11,561 nucleotides of DNA, taken from positions 1 through 11,561 of the forward strand of contig CAZKJF010000015.1 of the NCBI GenBank assembly GCA_964553025.1, read 5' to 3'. Made by a program: the position numbers and the translations under genes. The notes under the pieces are model-generated. The model was not told the origin of the DNA, made no database searches, and worked only from the letters and a program-made list of their open reading frames with translations. The DNA comes from 2-01-FULL-49-17 sp964553025 (GTDB lineage Bacteria; Patescibacteriota; Minisyncoccia; 2-02-FULL-40-12; GWA2-44-9). Each line of letters opens with the position of its first letter. Positions within the stretch are counted from its first letter, which is position 1. This document shows, piece by piece, positions 6,351 through 11,561 of this stretch.

Positions 6351-6569
6351 GCGTATTGCCTCTCCAGCCCCCAAGTCAGAATACTTCAAGAAACCCTGAA
6401 ATCGCTTGGTTTCTTTCCCCAATCAACTTCTACTACCACCTACTTCGGTCCCATCACGAAAGGAGCCGTCCAGGCCTTTCAGAAAGCTCACAATCTAGCC
6501 CTGCCCGGTGATCCCGCGTACGGGTATGTGGGGCCGAAAACCAGGGAAGTGTTGAATGGGGGGAGCTGA
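6351..6569 (+). pseudogene. Peptidoglycan-binding domain segment without a start codon
   Basis: Seventy-two codons encode a recognisable PG_binding_1-type domain: PQVRILQETLKSLGFFP, then TYFGPITKGAVQAFQ, then GYVGPKTREVLNGGS and TGA. This is the family's usual order (xVxxLQxxL, YFGxxTxxAVxxFQ, GxVGxxTxxxLN), so the domain looks complete, not decayed. It begins immediately after the TGA of the membrane gene, in the same frame, and contains no ATG, GTG or TTG before the domain starts. It may be expressed by TGA readthrough, be a 3' fragment of a gene recently split by a nonsense mutation, or be a sequencing error. No promoter or ribosome binding site is seen inside. Domain identity is sure; expression is not. 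Confidence 0.7.
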
Positions 6570-6572
6570 AAA

Positions 6573-6601
6573 GAATAACGGCCCGCGAAGCGGGCCGTTA
6601 T
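6573..6601 (-). terminator. Intrinsic terminator, mainly for the minus strand
   Basis: A perfect 12-base-pair stem (6575-6586 with 6590-6601) closes on GAA. On the minus strand it continues into TTCTTTTC, so it terminates the efp-side transcript right at the stop codon of the 87-residue gene. On the plus strand no T run follows, though the hairpin may still slow transcripts from the membrane gene. Confidence 0.82.
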
Positions 6602-6864
6602 CAACTGAGAGTTTTCACTCGAACGCCGCGACGATCGAGAAGTTCTAAGACTTTCAGGATCGTTTTCTGCCGATCTTCCAAGACTATCGGCGAAGATGCG
6701 CTTGCTTGCTTCTTGAGTTTCAGAGCGCAGTGATTGACATGAATGAGTATTTCCTCAATTTCAACCCAGGCGATTTCGTATTCTTCCTGTTCAGTGAGTT
6801 TCCGTTCGTAATGCTTGAGACGCTCGAAGTCCAAATCGGGCCGGTGCCAATTGAACAGCGACAT
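6601..6864 (-). CDS. Small hypothetical protein
   Basis: The product is 87 residues and I do not recognise it. It is strongly charged and helical in appearance (ERLKHYERKLTEQEEYEIAW, residues 14-33), has a single cysteine (46), and has no signal peptide or membrane segment, so it is probably a small cytoplasmic helical protein. The ATG is preceded by AGGA with a 6-base spacer. It lies 45 bases downstream of efp on the same strand and ends inside a terminator, so it is likely the last gene of the efp transcript. A possible internal promoter (TTGCCT, 16 bases, TATCAT) lies in the gap. Function unknown. Confidence 0.65.
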   Translation of the reverse strand: MSLFNWHRPDLDFERLKHYERKLTEQEEYEIAWVEIEEILIHVNHCALKLKKQASASSPIVLEDRQKTILKVLELLDRRGVRVKTLS

Positions 6865-6909
6865 ACAAGGTCCTGCCTGTATGATACATTTTTCCAGCGG
6901 AGAGGCAAG

Positions 6910-7485
6910 CTATTTGCTTTTTTCGATGCGCTCGACGTAGTCGCCGGTTTGAGTATTGATCTGAATAATATCGCCTTCTTCGATAAATAGGGGGGCGTTG
7001 ATGGTGGCGCCAGTCTCGATGGTAATCTGCTTGGTGCCGCCCTGGGCGGTATTGCCGCGGATTGCCGGCGGCGCTTCGGTAACTTTGAATTCCATCTTGA
7101 TGGGGAGATCAACCGTGATGATATTGCCTTCGAATTCGATCGCTTCCAGAACCGTATTGGCTTTTAAAAAGCGCGTGCTGTCGCCGAGAACGTCAGCACC
7201 CAGCTGGAAGCGTTTGGAGGGGTCATTGTCGTACGAAAACCAGTATTGGTCGCGATGAGCGTAGAGATATTTAACGTTGCGGCGCTGGACATCAGCTTCG
7301 TCAAAGACATCCGATTGGGCGAAATTGCGCTCTAGGATTTTGCCGTTGATGAGGTTGCGCATGCGAACCTGGACCGTCGGCCGGCGCTGCTGCATCTTCA
7401 AATGATGCGTTTCAATGACCACATAGGGCTGGTCTTCGTACAGGAAATACGTTTTGGGTTTTAGTTCGTTGACTCCGAGTGACAT
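6910..7485 (-). CDS. efp: Translation elongation factor P
   Basis: EF-P binds between the P and E sites of ribosomes stalled on consecutive prolines and promotes peptide-bond formation. Length is 191 residues (188 in E. coli). The N-terminal KOW-like domain covers about 1-65, and the OB domains carry family sequences such as LPIKMEFKVTEAPPAIRGNT (126-145) and the signature region TIETGATINAPLFIEEGDII (155-174). The tip loop of domain I, KPGKG in E. coli with the modified Lys34, reads KMQQRRP (30-36) here; in a gapless alignment the Lys34 position is Gln33, followed by Arg34. None of the known modification enzymes is encoded in the window. It sits downstream of the metal transporter genes with its own promoter. 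Confidence 0.95.
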   Translation of the reverse strand: MSLGVNELKPKTYFLYEDQPYVVIETHHLKMQQRRPTVQVRMRNLINGKILERNFAQSDVFDEADVQRRNVKYLYAHRDQYWFSYDNDPSKRFQLGADVLGDSTRFLKANTVLEAIEFEGNIITVDLPIKMEFKVTEAPPAIRGNTAQGGTKQITIETGATINAPLFIEEGDIIQINTQTGDYVERIEKSK

Positions 7486-7494
7486 AGCTTCCGC

Positions 7495-7523
7495 ATAGTA
7501 CTCTATTTTCAGGTTTTTTGCAA
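7495..7523 (-). promoter_or_regulatory. efp promoter
   Basis: On the minus strand TTGCAA (7523-7518) is followed after 17 bases by TACTAT (7500-7495). Transcription would begin near 7488, about three bases before the efp ATG, so the mRNA would be nearly leaderless. It lies in the 52-base gap after the permease gene, and no terminator was seen there. Confidence 0.5.
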
Positions 7524-7537
7524 CAGCGATTCGTCGG

Positions 7538-8302
7538 CTATTTCTTGAAGAAAAGGGAGATTAAAAAGATAATCCCGCCGGCCAGAACCACCATGGGGCC
7601 GGGGTTTAATCCGTATTGCTGGGCGATCCAAATGCCGCCGATACTGGTTAGGCCGCCGAAGACGGCCGCGGCGGCGGCGTAGCGCGAGAACGTAACGGAA
7701 ATATTCCGCGCCGCCGCGGCCGGGATGATCACCAATGCGCCCATAAGCAAGGTACCGGTGACTTTGATACCTAGAGCAACGATGAGTGCCACCAACAGCA
7801 GGAATACAAAATTAACCTGATTGATTTTGAGGCCCATAGATTGGGTCAGGTCTTTGGAAATGGTGCCCAGGACAAGCGTTTTGGAAATGGTGGCCACGAT
7901 CGCGATCATGACAAGAACTGCGGGTACGGTGATGTACAGGTCAGAGAGGGTAACTTTGGAAATATCGCCGAAAAGAGCTTCTAGCAGTTCCGGTTCGGGC
8001 GTCAATAGAATGCCGAGTGCCAGGGCGGTGGTAAAGAATATGCCGACGAGCGTTTCAGAAGACAAGGAGGTTTTGCGCTCCAAGGCCCACACGCCGATTA
8101 CAGCGACAAACAGGGTCGCAAAGGCGCCATAGAAGGGATTGAAGTTCAAAAGCAGGGCCAGCGCCAAGCCGGGCAAGGCGACGTGAGACAAGGCATCGCC
8201 GACCAAGGCCATGCGGCGCAGAATCATGAATGCGCCGATATAGCCGGCGCCCACGCCGATGAAGCTGCCGATTACGAGTTGGAGCAGAGAAGGATGAATC
8301 AT
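7538..8302 (-). CDS. znuB: Zinc/manganese-type ABC transporter permease
   Basis: This is the membrane subunit of an ABC-3 family (ZnuB/MntB-type) importer for divalent metal ions. It has 254 residues, the usual length, with about eight hydrophobic segments. Two family patterns are clear: GDALSHVALPGLALAL (35-50), the segment contacting the ATPase, and GTLLMGALVIIPAAAARN (183-200). The ATG shares four bases (ATGA) with the stop of the ATPase gene, so the two are translationally coupled. The metal cannot be told from the permease alone; zinc is the commonest in this family, while manganese or iron remain possible. No periplasmic binding protein gene is recognised in this window, so it must lie elsewhere or be replaced. 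Confidence 0.88.
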   Translation of the reverse strand: MIHPSLLQLVIGSFIGVGAGYIGAFMILRRMALVGDALSHVALPGLALALLLNFNPFYGAFATLFVAVIGVWALERKTSLSSETLVGIFFTTALALGILLTPEPELLEALFGDISKVTLSDLYITVPAVLVMIAIVATISKTLVLGTISKDLTQSMGLKINQVNFVFLLLVALIVALGIKVTGTLLMGALVIIPAAAARNISVTFSRYAAAAAVFGGLTSIGGIWIAQQYGLNPGPMVVLAGGIIFLISLFFKK

Positions 8303-9027
8303 GGCTCGGAATGATGGTGTTTATGAGGGTGAGAATACACTGACGCTTCGCCATACATTTTTTTTAAAGATTCGGCATCAAGCGCTTCAGCCGGAATGCC
8401 GTAGCAGACCATTTCTTTGTTGAGGCACAGCACGTTGGTCGCGTAGCGATACACGATATCCAAATCATGCGAGATCATGATGATCGTCAGTTTGCGCTCA
8501 TCATGGAGTTTTTTGATCAGATTGTAGATCGTTTCCTCGCCGCCGACATCGATACCAGCCGTGGGTTCATCGAGGAGAATAACGTCGGGCTTATCAATGA
8601 TCGCCCAGGCGATGAGGACGCGCTGCATTTGGCCGCCCGAGAGCCAGCTTAAGCGCTGATTGAGGATATGGTGCTGGATATGGTGTTCGTCGGAAATGCC
8701 GACGGAGTGAAGGGCGGCCAGGATGTCTTGTTTGTTCTTTGATTTGAAGCGAAAGAATTCCCGGACAGTCAGTGGAAAATCCTGGTCGATCGAGAAGCGC
8801 TGGGGGATATAGCTGACGCGCGCATCCGGCGCCCAGGAAATGGCGCCTTCAAAAGGAATCAAATGAAGCAGCGACCGAAAGAGCACCGATTTGCCGGCCC
8901 CGTTGGGGCCAACAATAGCCAAAACATCGCCGGACTGGACGTCGAACGTTACGTCCTTGAGCACCCGGTGGCCTTCAAATGCGACTGATAGCTGATTAAC
9001 GGACAGAATAGGCTCTTGTTCGCTCAT
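8299..9027 (-). CDS. znuC: Zinc/manganese-type ABC transporter ATPase
   Basis: This is the cytoplasmic ATP-hydrolysing subunit of the metal importer. Visible motifs are Walker A GPNGAGKS (40-47), Q-loop PQRF (75-78), signature LSGGQ (129-133), Walker B VILLDEP (149-155) and the switch histidine in ISHDL (185-189, His187). Length is 242 residues. The C-terminus is histidine-rich (SHPHKHHHSEP, 232-242), as in many zinc ATPases, and may bind metal. It is first in a two-gene operon, overlapping the permease gene by four bases. The ATG follows directly after an extended -10 box, suggesting a leaderless transcript. Confidence 0.93.
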   Translation of the reverse strand: MSEQEPILSVNQLSVAFEGHRVLKDVTFDVQSGDVLAIVGPNGAGKSVLFRSLLHLIPFEGAISWAPDARVSYIPQRFSIDQDFPLTVREFFRFKSKNKQDILAALHSVGISDEHHIQHHILNQRLSWLSGGQMQRVLIAWAIIDKPDVILLDEPTAGIDVGGEETIYNLIKKLHDERKLTIIMISHDLDIVYRYATNVLCLNKEMVCYGIPAEALDAESLKKMYGEASVYSHPHKHHHSEP

Positions 9028-9033
9028 AGCTCC

Positions 9034-9042
9034 AGTTTACCA
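9034..9042 (-). promoter_or_regulatory. Extended -10 promoter of the metal transporter operon
   Basis: On the minus strand TGGTAAACT (9042-9034) matches an extended -10 (TGn plus hexamer). Its last base is seven bases before the ATPase ATG, which predicts transcription from the start codon itself. No good -35 is seen at 16-18 bases, as is usual for extended -10 promoters. Confidence 0.45.
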
Positions 9043-9086
9043 CATTTGGAGCCAAAAGTCCCCAAAAGCCAGGTTTTATGGCCCTA

Positions 9087-9115
9087 TTGACTTTTTATAT
9101 AAAATATGATAATAT
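9087..9115 (+). promoter_or_regulatory. Promoter of the secreted repeat protein
   Basis: TTGACT (9087-9092), 17 bases and TAATAT (9110-9115), preceded by TGA for an extended -10, end seven bases before the ATG at 9122, so the mRNA is probably leaderless. The spacer holds a perfect 12-base palindrome, TTTTATATAAAA (9093-9104). It could be an operator or simply AT-rich spacer. Confidence 0.6.
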
Positions 9116-9121
9116 ATACCC

Positions 9122-9910
9122 ATGAAAAACCTGACTATCTACAAATATACGTTCTCGGTCATTACTGCGCTTAGCTTGGTTGCGGCTCCTCTGGCGCCCA
9201 CTTTTGCAGCCGGTATCAGCGATCCGAACGGCATGGTCTGCGATGCATTGATTCGCGTCGGCATGTCATGCGGTTCTGGAACGACTCCGACCTATACGCC
9301 GAGTTCATACCAGCCGAAGCCGATTACGCTCTCGTATGATATTTTCGGTTCATCTTCAAGCACTTCCCAGAATGTACCGACTTCAAACGTGAAAGATCCG
9401 GCCGGCAATGCCATCAGCTTGGTCCAAGTGCCGGGCACTCAAGAAATCTACGCGCTGGTGAACGGCCATAAGCATTGGATTCCGACCTTGGCTGTGCTCT
9501 ACAATTACGGCTATACCTTGGACATGGTCGAGCCGATCACGCAGGCCCAGTTGGACCGCTACCCGCGCGCATCGCTCATCCAGATTGCCGGCGATTCCAA
9601 ACACACCTACTACCTGACTGAAGGCGGCATGACCCGTGTCATTCCGAATCAGAAAATCTTCGAGTCATACGGCGATCGCACGGAAGACGTCATCGTCGTC
9701 AGCCAGAAAGAGTTTAATTATTATCCGACCAACCAGTACGTCTTTTTGGAGAATCCGCTGAACCGCGATGTCTTCCAGGTTACGTCGGCCGGCAAGCGAT
9801 ATTTGACCCCGATGGCGGTCGCCCGACTCGGCCTTCGCGCCGAACAGGTCGCGCCGATCAACCAGACCGAGCTCGATTACTACAAAACGCTCGCGCCGAT
9901 CGTAAACTAA
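9122..9910 (+). CDS. Secreted protein with three tandem repeats of about 50 residues
   Basis: The product is 262 residues. Residues 1-30 are a signal peptide: a basic start (MKNLTIYKY), a hydrophobic core (FSVITALSLVAAPLAP) and small residues before the likely cut near 29-31. A low-complexity S/T/P linker (51-95) follows. Three related repeats then cover about 100-148, 151-203 and 206-256; each has a strand-like Y/V-x-L or equivalent, a short G-containing turn, an IP or TP dipeptide (WIPTLAVL, VIPNQKIF, LTPMAVAR), a G or YG, and a closing segment ending in L/FxxYxxx. Repeats of this look occur in envelope proteins of Patescibacteria and Firmicutes, but I cannot name the family. It is probably exported. 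It is divergent from the metal transporter and overlaps fmt tail-to-tail by four bases. Confidence 0.85.
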   Translation: MKNLTIYKYTFSVITALSLVAAPLAPTFAAGISDPNGMVCDALIRVGMSCGSGTTPTYTPSSYQPKPITLSYDIFGSSSSTSQNVPTSNVKDPAGNAISLVQVPGTQEIYALVNGHKHWIPTLAVLYNYGYTLDMVEPITQAQLDRYPRASLIQIAGDSKHTYYLTEGGMTRVIPNQKIFESYGDRTEDVIVVSQKEFNYYPTNQYVFLENPLNRDVFQVTSAGKRYLTPMAVARLGLRAEQVAPINQTELDYYKTLAPIVN

Positions 9911-10767
9911 CGGCCGAGATCAGACGGATCGAAATCCGGACGTCCCTGAAGGAATTCCGTCAGGGACGTTTCTTTTTTGCCGGCGAGCTGTAAGACTTCG
10001 ATATGAAGTTGGCCTTCCTTTAAGGATGCTTTTCTGATATTCAAAATCTGGCCGCGCCATGTCGTCCAGGCGCCGGGCTCGGGATTCAAGGCGCGGATAT
10101 GGTTGAAGATTTTTTCGGGTGGCCAGGACCAGTCAATCTTGCCGTCTTCGCGGGTAAGCATCCGGCAGAAAGTTGCTTTTGAATCGTCCTGCGGCACTAG
10201 CGCGGATGAGCCGGCGATATAATCGGGGATTGCAGCGATGAGAAGTTCGGCGCCGCGCTTAGCGAGGCGGTCATGAAGCTCGGGATAGGCTTCGGTGATG
10301 CCGATCGGGATTTTTGTTTGAGCGACAATCGGGCCATGATCCACCTGATTGTCTACTTTCATGATCGTGATGCCGGTTTCCGGGTCGCCGTTCAAAAGCG
10401 CAGTCTGAATCGGCGACGGCCCGCGATAGTGCGGCAGGAGTGAGGGATGAATATTGAGGAAACCGCGGGCGGGTACGTCCAAGTAGCGCTGGGGAATTAT
10501 GTTCCCGTAGGCAGCGACAATCGCCAGCTCGGGCTCCAGGGCTTTAAAGCGCTCGAAAAAGGCATCATCTTTGAGCGTGGCTGGCTGGAGAACCGGCGCG
10601 CCAACCTCTCCGCCGGTCAATTTGACCGGCGGAGAGGTTAGTTCCTTCCGCCGGCCGGCAGGCTGATCGGGCTGGGTAATAACGGTGCGGATATCGTATC
10701 CCGCTTCGGAGAGTTTTTTCAGGGCTGGCACCGCAAAGGCGGACGTGCCAAAAAATACGATCTTCAT
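9907..10767 (-). CDS. fmt: Methionyl-tRNA formyltransferase
   Basis: Fmt transfers a formyl group from 10-formyl-tetrahydrofolate to initiator Met-tRNA. The N-terminal Rossmann-like domain starts MKIVFFGTSAFAVPAL, and the catalytic loop NIHPSLLPHYRG (105-116) contains Asn105 and His107; Asp143 in VDHGP completes the triad. The C-terminal tRNA-binding domain is shortened: 286 residues against about 310-315. Residues 43-55 (LTSPPVKLTGGEV), in the loop/helix after the PDQPAGR motif, are encoded by a perfect 37-base palindrome. The ATG lies in an ATGA overlap with def, so the two are translationally coupled. The last codons overlap the terminator and stop of the convergent secreted-protein gene. 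Confidence 0.96.
   Translation of the reverse strand: MKIVFFGTSAFAVPALKKLSEAGYDIRTVITQPDQPAGRRKELTSPPVKLTGGEVGAPVLQPATLKDDAFFERFKALEPELAIVAAYGNIIPQRYLDVPARGFLNIHPSLLPHYRGPSPIQTALLNGDPETGITIMKVDNQVDHGPIVAQTKIPIGITEAYPELHDRLAKRGAELLIAAIPDYIAGSSALVPQDDSKATFCRMLTREDGKIDWSWPPEKIFNHIRALNPEPGAWTTWRGQILNIRKASLKEGQLHIEVLQLAGKKETSLTEFLQGRPDFDPSDLGR
9940..9978 (+). terminator. Intrinsic terminator of the secreted repeat protein, inside fmt
   Basis: A 10-base-pair stem (9940-9949 with 9960-9969), topped by a GGAATTCC hairpin segment, runs into TTTCTTTTTT. It lies 30 bases after the stop of the plus-strand gene and wholly within the fmt reading frame on the other strand, so the same bases serve two purposes. 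Confidence 0.9.
10603..10639. repeat. Perfect 37-base palindrome within fmt
   Basis: Arms AACCTCTCCGCCGGTCAA (10603-10620) and TTGACCGGCGGAGAGGTT (10622-10639) are perfect inverted copies around a single T. It encodes Fmt residues 43-55 without altering the reading frame or the expected local length. As RNA it would form a very stable hairpin near the 5' end of the fmt message. No T run follows on either strand, so it is not a standard terminator. Confidence 0.97.
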
Positions 10768-11219
10768 AAGACGCGGTCTTTGATGGTTTTGCCGTTCAGA
10801 TGGTCGGTCTCATGCTGGAAGACCCGCGCCAGAAAACCCCGAGCTTTGATCTTGAGTTTCTCACCGCGTTCATCCAAGGCTTTGAACATGACTTTTTTGG
10901 AGCGGGGAATTTCGGTATAAAAACCGGGAATCGAAAGGCATCCTTCTTCCAGCAGCTCGAGGTCCTTGGAATAATCGGTGATTTCGGGATTAAAATACGC
11001 CTCCGGCACGCCATAAGCCTCGGCTGTTTTCTTGTCGATGACAAAGATGCTCTCGTCGCGGCCAACTTGGTTGGCCGCGAGCCCGACGCCATCGTGGTCT
11101 TTCATGGCTTTTTTCATATCGGCGACAAGCTCGGCATAAGCGCCGGCTTTGATTCCTTCCGCGGGGACAGGTTCGCTTTTCCGGGCCAGTATCTTTTCCG
11201 GCAATTTCGTAATTTCCAT
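10764..11219 (-). CDS. def: Peptide deformylase
   Basis: Def removes the N-formyl group from nascent proteins using a metal ion. All three family motifs are present: GVGLAANQVG (44-53), EEGCLS (91-96, metal ligand Cys94) and QHETDH (135-140), the HExxH site with ligands His136 and His140 and catalytic Glu137. Length is 151 residues, slightly shorter than E. coli Def (169), losing mainly the C-terminal tail. It lies between priA (41-base gap) and fmt (4-base overlap) in the common priA-def-fmt order. TTTAAT eight bases upstream of the ATG could be a -10, but its -35 is poor. Confidence 0.97.
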   Translation of the reverse strand: MEITKLPEKILARKSEPVPAEGIKAGAYAELVADMKKAMKDHDGVGLAANQVGRDESIFVIDKKTAEAYGVPEAYFNPEITDYSKDLELLEEGCLSIPGFYTEIPRSKKVMFKALDERGEKLKIKARGFLARVFQHETDHLNGKTIKDRVL

Positions 11220-11259
11220 TGGCTGTATTAAATCAAATTTCGGCGAAAAAGAACAGCGG

Positions 11260-11478
11260 CTATACGACTTCGCGCGGGTCTGCGTCGATCAGCCAGCCGG
11301 CCGGGACAAAGCGCAAGAATGAACGCATCGAAGGAATTTCCGGTTTGATTTTAAGGATAACCGTATAGGTATACCGGGCTTGATCTTTGCGGACGAACAA
11401 CGGCGAAGCATCCGCGATTTCGACGAATTCCCGGTATCCTAAATGAACAAGCGTCATTTTGAGTTTTTCGACGAGCGT
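11260..11478 (-). CDS. priA: Primosomal protein N' (PriA), C-terminal fragment
   Basis: PriA is the helicase that restarts stalled replication forks. Only about 72 C-terminal residues are in the window. They fit the final PriA domain: ADASPLFVRKDQARYTYTVILKIK resembles the APIxRLRGRYRYxxLLK segment, given here by its ends at residues about 23-46 of the fragment, and WLIDADPREVV matches the closing IDVDP motif. The position upstream of def and fmt on the same strand is the classic gene order and strengthens the call. The frame continues leftward in protein terms into the G/C-rich contig edge (from 11479), where the translation is low-complexity and should not be trusted. The helicase core is missing because the window ends. 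Confidence 0.8.
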   Translation of the reverse strand, partial: TLVEKLKMTLVHLGYREFVEIADASPLFVRKDQARYTYTVILKIKPEIPSMRSFLRFVPAGWLIDADPREVV

Positions 11479-11561
11479 GGGGGCCCCCCCCGCCCCCCCC
11501 CCCGCCCCCAGGGGGCGGGGGGGGAACCCCCCCGCTCGCGGCGACACCCGGGAGTGGACCA
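11479..11561. other. G/C homopolymer-rich contig edge, probable artefact
   Basis: Long runs of C and G replace normal coding sequence abruptly at about 11479, in the middle of priA. The predicted protein there (glycine, alanine and proline) does not resemble PriA. This is most likely a sequencing or assembly artefact at the contig end. Confidence 0.75.

Noticed and set aside
9093..9104. TTTTATATAAAA palindrome as a Zur or Fur box
   Set aside because: It is a perfect palindrome but all A/T and does not match a known Zur or Fur consensus; AT-rich spacers produce such words easily.
1..11561. CRISPR arrays, insertion sequences, tRNA or rRNA genes
   Set aside because: I saw no regularly spaced repeats, no transposase sequence, and no tRNA or rRNA signature in reading both strands; a dedicated scan could not be run.

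Overview
The window carries bacterial housekeeping genes in standard code (TAA, TAG and TGA are all used as stops) at moderate GC. Several proteins are unusually short for their families: HrcA 257 residues, GrpE 146, DnaJ 265, Fmt 286. Together with a non-canonical EF-P loop and a small secreted repeat protein, this suggests a reduced genome such as a Patescibacteria/CPR lineage. That placement is inference; no rRNA or other phylogenetic marker is present. Both ends (about 1-80 and 11479-11561) are G/C-rich low-complexity sequence that looks like assembly artefact.

Layout. 168-602 is an unrecognised gene closed by a strong terminator. 676-3828 is a heat-shock operon, hrcA-grpE-dnaK, behind a perfect CIRCE operator whose spacer contains the -35 box. 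It probably continues into an unknown multi-pass membrane protein (3885-4685). Between that gene and dnaJ, about 210 bases on the minus strand have a consensus promoter (TTGACA-16-TATAAT), extensive predicted structure and an intrinsic terminator: a strong candidate for an undescribed non-coding RNA, divergent from dnaJ. dnaJ (4946-5743) stops early and lacks its second C-terminal domain. It is followed by a membrane protein (5772-6350) and then, in the same frame across a single TGA, a peptidoglycan-binding domain with no start codon of its own (6351-6569).

From 6601 to 9027 the genes run on the minus strand. In transcription order they are a zinc/manganese-type ABC importer (ATPase 9027-8299, permease 8302-7538, overlapping by ATGA), efp (7485-6910) and a small unknown protein (6864-6601) closed by a terminator. 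Divergent from the ATPase is a secreted protein with three tandem repeats of about 50 residues (9122-9910). Its terminator lies inside the 3' end of the convergent fmt gene. The right end is the classic translation-start maturation block on the minus strand: the tail of priA (11478-11260), def (11219-10764) and fmt (10767-9907), with def and fmt overlapping by ATGA.

Functionally the genes cover protein folding under stress (HrcA, GrpE, DnaK, DnaJ), nascent protein processing (Fmt, Def), ribosome rescue at proline stretches (EF-P), replication restart (PriA) and metal uptake. A recurrent theme is that several -10 boxes end only 7-8 bases before the start codon, which predicts leaderless mRNAs. 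The points most worth checking are the minus-strand RNA, the leaderless promoters, the in-frame TGA before the peptidoglycan-binding domain, and a perfect 37-base palindrome inside fmt.
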